A stretch of 64,000 nucleotides of DNA. It comes from Entomospira culicis. GTDB taxonomy: Bacteria; Spirochaetota; Spirochaetia; WRBN01. The position numbers and the translations under genes are program-made. Where the stretch lies: contig NZ_CP118181.1 in assembly GCF_028748145.1 (NCBI RefSeq), forward strand, positions 751,433 to 815,432. The letters are read 5' to 3'. Below, piece after piece: positions 27,384 through 33,966 of the stretch (position 1 is the first letter of the stretch; every line of letters begins with the position of its first letter). The notes below the pieces were generated by a model. That model did not search any database and was not told where the DNA came from. It worked only from the letters and a program-made list of their open reading frames with translations.

Positions 27384-27737
27384 ATGATGAAAAAGATATT
27401 ACTAATTGCGATGTTATGCGGGAGTAGCGTGGTTTGGGGGCAAGTTGCTCCCAAGTACGACCATAATAACCCAGTGGAGTTAATTATCATCCTAACGGAA
27501 GCAACGAATGAAATTATCCGCAGGTATGAAGCATTGACCCCTGAAGCTTTAGCTCTTTTTAGTGAACATCAACAAGCTATCCTTAGCTATCTTTATGAGT
27601 TAGCTATAGAGATAAAATCAGACCTAGCAAGGATGAGCCATGCGGATCGGTTACTAACGCTTGGTATGCTATATGGGGTAATGCACTCTTCTGTTTTAGA
27701 GAATGCTGAAGAAGCCTATCTCTTTTGGCAGGATTAA
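27384..27737 (+). CDS. Secreted small helical protein, family member 3 (prophage)
   Basis: 117 residues with a signal peptide (MMKKILLIAMLCGSSVVWGQ) and the motif EIKSDLARMSHADRLLTLGM. Its N-terminal 20 residues are nearly identical to those of member 2, pointing to a recent tandem duplication with diversified mature parts. The stop overlaps the end of the convergent repressor gene by 4 nt. Function unknown. Confidence 0.68.
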   Translation: MMKKILLIAMLCGSSVVWGQVAPKYDHNNPVELIIILTEATNEIIRRYEALTPEALALFSEHQQAILSYLYELAIEIKSDLARMSHADRLLTLGMLYGVMHSSVLENAEEAYLFWQD

Positions 27738-28387
27738 TTGTGGCTATGCACATGATAGCAACCGGTAACCCGACCTAGTAAGCGAACATTCGGCTGACTG
27801 TGAATGCCGGTAAGCGTGCGGACTAACTCCGCCTCTTTGGGGTCGGTACTGCGCATATTAAAAATCTTAATGGTGTCGGCTAATAGATCAAACTCTAAGC
27901 GTTTACAATAGACCACCTCATCGATAGCAAAGAGATATAAGCCATCGTGTAGGCGCTCTTGTGCGTTGTGGGGGGTAAAGATGATATAATCACCCTCGGC
28001 GATGCCTACGCCCAGCATACTGCTACCAGAGGCGACAAAGGCATATTGCTTGATCGCTTTATCCTCCAACCTAAAGATATCCAGATAGCCAGCAATGTTT
28101 ATCGCCTCTTGCCACTGCTCTTGCGTACCACTGCTTAACTGTGGCTTAAGGATGGGGAGATTGCTACTGCTAGCCATGGGTAGGGTACTTTGCCCCGTTA
28201 CCAAGTACTCAACGGTGGTATCAAGCACGTGGGCTAAGGCTTGCGCCCGATCGGCTGGCGGTATGCGGTCGTTAAGCCGCCACTGCGAGAAGGTATTAGG
28301 TGCGATACCTGCTTGCGTGTAGATCTCTTTATTAATTAAGCCCCGTGCTTTTGCTAGCTGGTCAAAGCGTAGCCAGAAGTCAAGCAT
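27734..28387 (-). CDS. CI-type repressor (XRE HTH plus S24 peptidase)
   Basis: 217 residues. The HTH spans residues 4-60 (AKARGLINKEIYTQAGIAPN ... TFSQWRLNDRIPPADRAQAL). The S24/LexA-like C-terminal domain shows the catalytic Ser in VASGSSMLGVGIAEGDYIIF and the catalytic Lys in VVYCKRLEF. It should repress early genes and be inactivated by RecA-stimulated self-cleavage. Two near-identical operator/promoter regions lie on either side of the 26.2-28.5 kb block, consistent with control of both the exonuclease operon and the rightward gene 28557. Confidence 0.88.
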   Translation of the reverse strand: MLDFWLRFDQLAKARGLINKEIYTQAGIAPNTFSQWRLNDRIPPADRAQALAHVLDTTVEYLVTGQSTLPMASSSNLPILKPQLSSGTQEQWQEAINIAGYLDIFRLEDKAIKQYAFVASGSSMLGVGIAEGDYIIFTPHNAQERLHDGLYLFAIDEVVYCKRLEFDLLADTIKIFNMRSTDPKEAELVRTLTGIHSQPNVRLLGRVTGCYHVHSHN

Positions 28388-28462
28388 ATCGTTCTATCTG
28401 GTGTAGTATCATGCTACAAGTATCGATAGCAACATTTATAATATTTATACAACATATTCATT

Positions 28463-28500
28463 GAATAAGTATTGACTAATTCTTGTATGTGATGTACACT
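28463..28500 (+). promoter_or_regulatory. Rightward early promoter with operator (mirror of 26193-26230)
   Basis: TTGACT (28472-28477), N17, TACACT (28495-28500), overlapped by GAATAAG...CTTGTAT (28463-28488). The following 55 bp, including CTATCTCTATAGTAGATTAC, match the other copy almost exactly. Confidence 0.72.
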
Positions 28501-28556
28501 ATCTCTATAGTAGATTACTACCATGCTTTTAGTATGGTAATATTAGGGAGGTTGTT

Positions 28557-28964
28557 ATGGATCATATCAGTGTGAAGGAGTTGACCGAGAAGTTGACTAA
28601 GTTTAGCGAGATGGACGAGGTGCTAGCCAGATTGAATGTCTTTTTAAGCACGGCATCCAGCTTGGGCATCATGCCCGAATATTGGGGGCTGGCAGAGGTG
28701 GCGGCCTTTTACAATATTAGTACGGGCACGCTCAATCAATGCCCTTGGTTGTTGCCCAACTTTGGTATTCCAGATATTAATCCTAAGCGTAGACGTTGGT
28801 TGCAAGCCAATGTGATTGCATGGGCAAAGGCAGCACCCCAGCATCGCCAAACGTGGGTGATGATGAGTAAAGAAGAGCGAGGGAGTTATATTAACTGGGA
28901 AGAGCGTACGCCATTGGATTTACCTAAGCAAAAGAACCAAAAACGTACCAAGGTTACCGCATAA
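28557..28964 (+). CDS. Early regulatory DNA-binding protein (excisionase/AlpA-like)
   Basis: 135 residues. The central part MPEYWGLAEVAAFYNISTGT, then LNQCPWLLPNFGIPDINPKR and RRWLQANVIAW resembles a MerR/excisionase-type winged helix (site-specific HTH followed by a basic wing). The basic C-terminus ends KQKNQKRTKVTA. Directly behind the repressor-controlled promoter and upstream of the integrase, it is the best candidate for Xis or Cro. GGGAGGTTGTT precedes the ATG. Confidence 0.6.
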   Translation: MDHISVKELTEKLTKFSEMDEVLARLNVFLSTASSLGIMPEYWGLAEVAAFYNISTGTLNQCPWLLPNFGIPDINPKRRRWLQANVIAWAKAAPQHRQTWVMMSKEERGSYINWEERTPLDLPKQKNQKRTKVTA

Positions 28965-28967
28965 GAG

Positions 28968-29200
28968 ATGTCTACACCACAAAAAGGAGCAAAAAAGCGC
29001 CTAGAAACAGAGTTAAGAGCGATTGATCCTGAACTCAAAGAGCTGTACAGCATCTACAAGTACCACTACTTTAGGTATAAGCACGCGTTGGATAAAAAAA
29101 AATTGCCTACTATCGATCGCTGGTAGCAGATGATGATTACATGCAGAAGGCGTTAGCGTGGGTCGTAGATACACTCGCGACCGTTTCCACGCATGAGTGA
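28968..29200 (+). CDS. Small helical protein split by an A9 tract (frameshift candidate)
   Basis: Zero frame: 52 residues from ATG 28968 to TAG 29124-29126, ending KKKLPTIDRW. At GAT followed by nine A (29094-29102) a -1 shift continues into a coherent helical frame (IAYYRSLVADDDYMQKALAW ...) ending VSTHE at TGA 29200, total about 77 residues. The shifted sequence looks the more natural and its end lies in a degenerate repeat unit like other phage gene ends. Options are programmed slippage, a recent indel, or a sequencing error. Function unknown. Confidence 0.55.
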
Positions 29201-29228
29201 TGATAGCATAGTTAAACCTAAAACACAA
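29190..29228 (-). repeat. Degenerate CRISPR-like unit 19 (minus strand)
   Basis: Minus-strand TTGTGT (29223-29228), 17 nt, TGC-TATCAT (29200-29205), then CTCATGCGTGGAAAC: promoter and 3' end kept, hairpin lost. It lies opposite a rightward gene, confirming that units point away from the gene they precede. Confidence 0.65.
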
Positions 29229-29237
29229 GGAGAAAAA

Positions 29238-29678
29238 ATGAAGAATATCTACTTTGAACAGAGATTGGTTTTTACCTGCAAGCTTTTATCAAGCTATTTT
29301 GCCTGTGGTGCGTGCAAATTTTGCCAAAGAAAAACGCATGAGTATCATTGTAGCCGTATTAGCGAGCATGCCATAGATGCGACGATAGAAATTGAGGGCG
29401 ATACCGTCCGTATGAAAACCTCCACATCGGAATCAATAAGCACGGTATCCGCCTTTTTACGCTACAAAAATAGTATCCGTATTCTGTATAGCTATGGGAA
29501 TATTGTCTCCCCCGATTGTTCGCATAGCATGGCTAATCATAGCGGTATAGCAGAAATTTATTTAACCCTCCTTCCTAATATTAGAGTTGCATTTGTGCGT
29601 GGCAAGTATTACAATGGCAATCAGCGCCATACTTACGGTTGGATAAATGGTGAAAGTTATTTAGAAGACGCTATTTAA
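29238..29678 (+). CDS. Unknown Cys-rich phage protein
   Basis: 146 residues from ATG 29238 (CAAGGAGAAAAA upstream). The N-terminus holds CKLLSSYFACGACKFCQRKT and EYHCSRISEHA, a probable zinc site; the remainder is beta-rich. No family recognised. It lies between the early regulatory genes and the integrase, convergent with the latter (8 nt overlap), a common place for small accessory or anti-defence genes. Confidence 0.6.
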   Translation: MKNIYFEQRLVFTCKLLSSYFACGACKFCQRKTHEYHCSRISEHAIDATIEIEGDTVRMKTSTSESISTVSAFLRYKNSIRILYSYGNIVSPDCSHSMANHSGIAEIYLTLLPNIRVAFVRGKYYNGNQRHTYGWINGESYLEDAI

Positions 29679-30846
29679 AAACCCCTTCAATAATGCCACT
29701 CATTTCGCTTACTTCCCCAAAGAGATGTTCGGCGGTGGGGTGGTTGTAGTTGTTGGTCATGCTCTCGCTACTATGACCCATTAATGCGCGTAATTTATCG
29801 CTATGTCCTAAGATAGATTTGAGTTGCGTATTTAGCGTATGACGCAGACAATATTGGGTGCGTCCGTCTATCTCAATGCCTGCTCTGGTTAGGCTCGCGC
29901 GAAAATGTTTGTTGGCGCTCTCCACTTGAATATAATCGTTCTTGCCCTCTAAGCTAAAAAAGATTAAATCTTCTGGTAGCGTACGAGGCGATAACCCGTG
30001 CCACTGTTCTAGCCAATAGACGGCTTGTTGACTAATCAACGTTGCTCGGTCTTTACCGCTCTTTGTTCCTTGGATTACCTGCTTGTAACCCACATCATAC
30101 TTCTTATTAATAAGGAAACCAGTCATGCCATTTTCACGATAATAATCTTGCCATGTTAAGGCGATCTGCTCGCTGGGACGGTGTCCGGTATCTCGCATAA
30201 TGCAAGCCCACGCACACCACATCGGGGTAAGCCATATCCTAAGCATCGCCTCATTATCGGATGGAAAAAGTTGTTGTATCTCTTGCTTGGTGAAGATGGC
30301 ACGGCTTGAGTTTTCTTTGAAGGGTTTAATGTCGTCCAGTGGGTTGTAGCTAATCAAGCGTTGGCGTTTAGCCTCACTCATGACCAAGCGAAAGACCTCC
30401 ATAATACGATTTTTTGAGGCACTCGATAACTCTTTCACATTTTTCCCCCTAATCTTAAGCAACCAATCATCAATCGCCATTGCCGTAACCGTATGAATGG
30501 GATGCTCTCCGAAGGAGGGGAGGATGTAGTTGTTAAGCCAAATCGCACCCGTTTTGTAATAATTACCATTGCGCGTACGCCCTTTCGCCATATTGAGCCT
30601 ATACAGTTCACGATCTTCATCAAAAAATCCTGTAGCAAAATTAGCTAGGGTTTCTGTTGTGGGTTGAACGGCAAAAAGTTGATGCTCATGTAATTTAGCC
30701 CACTGCTCGGCTAATTTAGTACCTTGCTCACTCTTCACGGTTATTTCACTGGCTATCCAACGCGCAGGCGTGTGTGCAAAAGAAACGTAATACTTGTTAC
30801 GGTTAGCAAACCATTTTACTTTAATTGATTTTTTGATTTGTGGCAT
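29671..30846 (-). CDS. Tyrosine recombinase integrase
   Basis: 391 residues. An N-terminal DNA-binding part and SAM-like domain precede the catalytic domain with the first Arg in RDTGHRPSEQIALTW, a Lys region, RTQYCLRHTLNTQL (H-x-x-R equivalent), LMGHSSESM and the nucleophile Tyr in NNYNHPTAEHL. It integrates the phage at ssrA; the gene ends next to attR. A fragment of a related enzyme lies at 5888-6004. Confidence 0.95.
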   Translation of the reverse strand: MPQIKKSIKVKWFANRNKYYVSFAHTPARWIASEITVKSEQGTKLAEQWAKLHEHQLFAVQPTTETLANFATGFFDEDRELYRLNMAKGRTRNGNYYKTGAIWLNNYILPSFGEHPIHTVTAMAIDDWLLKIRGKNVKELSSASKNRIMEVFRLVMSEAKRQRLISYNPLDDIKPFKENSSRAIFTKQEIQQLFPSDNEAMLRIWLTPMWCAWACIMRDTGHRPSEQIALTWQDYYRENGMTGFLINKKYDVGYKQVIQGTKSGKDRATLISQQAVYWLEQWHGLSPRTLPEDLIFFSLEGKNDYIQVESANKHFRASLTRAGIEIDGRTQYCLRHTLNTQLKSILGHSDKLRALMGHSSESMTNNYNHPTAEHLFGEVSEMSGIIEGVFK

Positions 30847-30873
30847 ATTCTATCACCTTTTGTTAATAAGCTG

Positions 30874-30953
30874 GTAAACAAAGGTGGTAAACAGTTATTG
30901 CAAATATATACAGTATAACTATTTATTTTTCTAAAAAATGGAGGTGGCGGGAA
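30874..30953. repeat. attR, right prophage attachment repeat
   Basis: Same 80 bp as attL with one T/C change; its right end (30939-30953) is the functional 3' end of the tmRNA gene, restored by the integrated element. Confidence 0.92.
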
Positions 30954-31329
30954 TCGAACCCGCGTCCTAAAAGTGCCCGAAGAGCCCTCTACAAGCTTAG
31001 ATGATTGTTACGTGTTCGCCAAATGTTAGGGAAACCATCTAACCCTCATTCGGCTACAACATGCTATGAATGTCCGAGAGTAGAGGCATGTTGCTCCATC
31101 TCGTGAGTTTTGGTTAATGTGTCAAGTCTCTATTCCCTCAAAACCGCGTGTTTAGAGACCCGTCGCGCTATATTAAATTAAGCAGCGATTGCCATGTTAG
31201 CAGCACCCAAATTCATGGTTACTGTATCATTCTTTTTGGCATTTAAATTGTTGCGTAGTTTTAAGAGTTGCGCGCTCTGCTTGCAGACCAATCGGAAGCC
31301 GATCTCCTAGTCGAAACCTTGACACCCCC
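30939..31329 (-). ncRNA. ssrA: tmRNA
   Basis: The 5' end GGGGGTGTCAAGGTTTCGAC (31310-31329) pairs with the 3' CACCTCC before the discriminator A (30939); the T-arm GGACGCGGGTTCGATTCCCG is conserved. The tag frame (31178-31240) reads AKKNDTVTMN...NMAIAA then TAA. The mature CCA is not encoded. It frees stalled ribosomes and tags the nascent chains for proteolysis, and serves as the phage attachment locus. Confidence 0.95.
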
Positions 31330-31342
31330 AAATACCAATATA

Positions 31343-31371
31343 AATATACCAGATAAGATGAAAAAGGTCAA
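31343..31371 (-). promoter_or_regulatory. tmRNA promoter
   Basis: Minus-strand TTGACC (31366-31371), 17 nt, TATATT (31343-31348), with the mature 5' end 13 nt further. Confidence 0.75.
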
Positions 31372-31406
31372 GGAGTTTATAGCAGAATCCGTCGATAATT
31401 ATATTA

Positions 31407-32291
31407 ATGGCGTATCATTTGAAACTATCTACATTCGTTATTGGCAGACTATCGGCGCAGGAGCATTATCAGTTGGCGCTTGACTTGATGATAAAAAAGC
31501 CTTCACCTTTACATCAAAAGGTGGTCATTCAGCTCTTGAGTCGTGCCATTGAGCTGGAGAGTTGCCATGCTTTGGCCTATCTTCAGCGAGCCACTTTACG
31601 TTATCAACGAATTCTCAGCAAGAAGGGGAGCGGTAATACCACTGGATTGCGCAAGAAATTACTTAAAACTATTGAAGATCTCACTAAATATACAATGATT
31701 ATAGAGAATGATCCTCAAGCCTATCTCTTACGAGCCCAAAATTATCTCCTGCTCACGCGCTATGATAAGTATGCATCTATCGCTTTTTTAGAAGATTTTG
31801 AAAAAGCCCGCGCCCTAAATGCCGATCTCCATGAGTTAAAATCTCATGTAGCATGGATTGGTCTGCAGGCTGCGCGTTATACGGGAGATTATCAGCAGGC
31901 GCTACACTATTTAGATCTCTCTTATGATGGTAATTTTGATCACAATTATTTTATTCGCCGATCGGTTATTTTCGACGAAATGGGCAATGCCGAGGAATCT
32001 GCCGCCGATATCTTACGTGCTAACTCCAAAGCCGTGCTTGCCCGAGCCTTTGAACGCATTACATTGTTCGATGAAGCTGAGTCTATTTTATTAAAGCAAA
32101 TAGAATTATCTCCTCAAAATATTTGGCCAAAAATTCGTCTAGCGCAATTTTATGAGCGCATCGATCACCTCGAAAGCGCTCGCGACACTTACGCGTTTGT
32201 ACTTAAACAGCTTCATTCAACACACCGCTATTATAGCGTTATTTCCCATGAAATAAACAAATTAGACACGATATTAAACACTAGCGAATAA
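31407..32291 (+). CDS. TPR-repeat protein
   Basis: 294 residues with several degenerate TPR helix pairs (SRAIELESCHALAYLQRATL, DFEKARALNADLHELKSHVA, LLKQIELSPQNIWPKIRLAQ). No signal peptide, so likely cytoplasmic and scaffolding. The start is uncertain: ATG 31407 lacks a good ribosome site. It converges with the TPR gene 32274-33965, overlapping it by 18 nt. Confidence 0.65.
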   Translation: MAYHLKLSTFVIGRLSAQEHYQLALDLMIKKPSPLHQKVVIQLLSRAIELESCHALAYLQRATLRYQRILSKKGSGNTTGLRKKLLKTIEDLTKYTMIIENDPQAYLLRAQNYLLLTRYDKYASIAFLEDFEKARALNADLHELKSHVAWIGLQAARYTGDYQQALHYLDLSYDGNFDHNYFIRRSVIFDEMGNAEESAADILRANSKAVLARAFERITLFDEAESILLKQIELSPQNIWPKIRLAQFYERIDHLESARDTYAFVLKQLHSTHRYYSVISHEINKLDTILNTSE

Positions 32292-33965
32292 TTCCTTACG
32301 TATGTTTTCTGCCAATATTCGCCAATGGCGATAGCCGTAATGCTTCACTTGCCACTCTTTCCTTAATACAGAGTCTTCAAATAAAAGAATACGTAACTCT
32401 TCCTCCGCTTCTTCTATCCTTAATAAAAAAGGAGAAGATTCTTCTTTTACCCCAATTCTTTTAAGCGCGCGTTTTATTTTTTTTTGATTTTTAGATGAAA
32501 TGTTTTCCATATCAATCTCAAAAAACATGCCAAAAGGTTGTGAGAGGTGAGGGGTAAGGCGATATAGCTCTTCAATAAGAATTTTATGCTCCCCCTTCTT
32601 CAATTTAGTATTTATCAATATATTCTTTATTATTAATACTTTTTCTTTATTTTGATAGGGAAGTTGTAGATTATCAAGTAACATGAACAACTTAGTTTTA
32701 TCTCGATATTTTGTTGCATAATCTATTTCTTTATATAATAAAGATTTGGGAGAATGACTAGTGATCGGTAATTGTCCAACAAACAATCTTCTATCATTTA
32801 ACATAAGATAATAGTAGGCGCTATTTTCCAGATGCTGATTCTTTTTTGCATACTCTAGTGCCAGTAAATGACTACGCTCACGTTTTGTTCGTGCCCGACG
32901 AATATCTATTGAGAGAGTGAATTTATTTTTATATTGTATAAGTTGTTGCCAAAAATTCCGAGCAATTTTATGTTTATTTTCTTCTTTAGTAATAAGCCAG
33001 TAGTGCAACTCTTCTTCATACCAGAGTGCATCAAAAAAGTAATGATTAATACCATAACCGCGCATCCAAGTACGATTTTCTTTCTCTCGTTTTATCTCTT
33101 TTCGAATAGATTCGGCTTCATTTATAAGATTAAAATCTAAATATAGTGTTAATAATTCTAGTTTAGAGAGAGGCGTACGAAGCGTTTTTTTTTCTTTTGT
33201 GTAAATAATTTCTTGACGCTCACTCTCTTGATAGTAGGCTAAAGCTAGAGAAAAGTTCATCTGTTGATGATAAAAATTGCCAAAAGAACGTAATAATAAC
33301 GGATTCATAGGATCAATAGCTAATGCTTTTTCTAGAATTTCTTGTGCTTTTTTAAACTGTAAAAAATTAATTTCCAACAAGTATTGATTATAATAATTAG
33401 AAATTAAGCTCAAATCATCAATTCCTAATACATAGGCTAATTCTTCTGCGTCTTGATAATAATGAATAGCTAGCTCATATTTATTTATTTCTCCATATAA
33501 GATGGCTAAAAATGATGCTAAAATAAAAGAATAAGTATTTTTTTCGTAAGCTAGATGGGCTAAATCAATAGCTTCTTCTGTTTTTAAATTTCTGTGGAGT
33601 AACCAAATATATTCAAAAAGAGCCTCTTCATTCGTCTGATTTCTCTCATAATGCTCTTTTGCATAGAAAAGAGCCAAATCATTGGCACCAATCATTGCAT
33701 AACTTTTAGATAACCAATACATAACATCCCTCTCCTCAGCATCTGGAAAAGATAATCCCTTACGTAACTGTTCTATGGCCTCATGCAGAAAGTTATGCTC
33801 TAATAAAAATAATGCGTACTCTACGTATACTTCGCTGGAATTCTGCATAACAGATAATTTATCTTTAAAATTTTTATCTATCTCTGCATAATTATCTACG
33901 GAAAATAGGTATATTGGGGTAATAAATAATAAAATAAATATTAATAATCGTTTTTTATTAATCAT
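32274..33965 (-). CDS. Exported TPR protein of the MoxR operon (BatE-like position)
   Basis: 563 residues: a signal sequence (KKRLLIFILLFITPIYLFSV), then TPR-like repeats over residues 45-260 and a less regular C-terminal part. It is the last gene of the MoxR-DUF58-transglutaminase cluster, 1 nt after the preceding gene. Bat-type TPR proteins occupy this place in related operons and are thought to assist envelope or metal-dependent complexes. The specific family is not certain. Confidence 0.65.
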   Translation of the reverse strand: MINKKRLLIFILLFITPIYLFSVDNYAEIDKNFKDKLSVMQNSSEVYVEYALFLLEHNFLHEAIEQLRKGLSFPDAEERDVMYWLSKSYAMIGANDLALFYAKEHYERNQTNEEALFEYIWLLHRNLKTEEAIDLAHLAYEKNTYSFILASFLAILYGEINKYELAIHYYQDAEELAYVLGIDDLSLISNYYNQYLLEINFLQFKKAQEILEKALAIDPMNPLLLRSFGNFYHQQMNFSLALAYYQESERQEIIYTKEKKTLRTPLSKLELLTLYLDFNLINEAESIRKEIKREKENRTWMRGYGINHYFFDALWYEEELHYWLITKEENKHKIARNFWQQLIQYKNKFTLSIDIRRARTKRERSHLLALEYAKKNQHLENSAYYYLMLNDRRLFVGQLPITSHSPKSLLYKEIDYATKYRDKTKLFMLLDNLQLPYQNKEKVLIIKNILINTKLKKGEHKILIEELYRLTPHLSQPFGMFFEIDMENISSKNQKKIKRALKRIGVKEESSPFLLRIEEAEEELRILLFEDSVLRKEWQVKHYGYRHWRILAENIRKELFASV

Positions 33966-33966
33966 C

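Larger units (their letters stand above)
1367..30953. mobile_element. Complete contractile-tailed prophage integrated in ssrA
   Basis: Bounded by 80-bp direct repeats (1367-1446 and 30874-30953, one mismatch) whose right copy contains the last 15 nt of tmRNA. A tyrosine recombinase gene abuts the right repeat. Inside are terminase, portal, capsid, sheath (DUF3383-like), tube, tape measure, baseplate, fibre, lysis, replication, RecT/YqaJ recombination and S24-type repressor genes, all apparently intact. The sheath gene indicates a myovirus morphology. Structural genes occupy the left 22 kb and early and lysogeny genes the right 8 kb. Confidence 0.93.

Noticed and set aside
31268-31483. Open frame overlapping the tmRNA 5' end
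   Set aside because: It lies largely opposite ssrA and its promoter and has no ribosome site.
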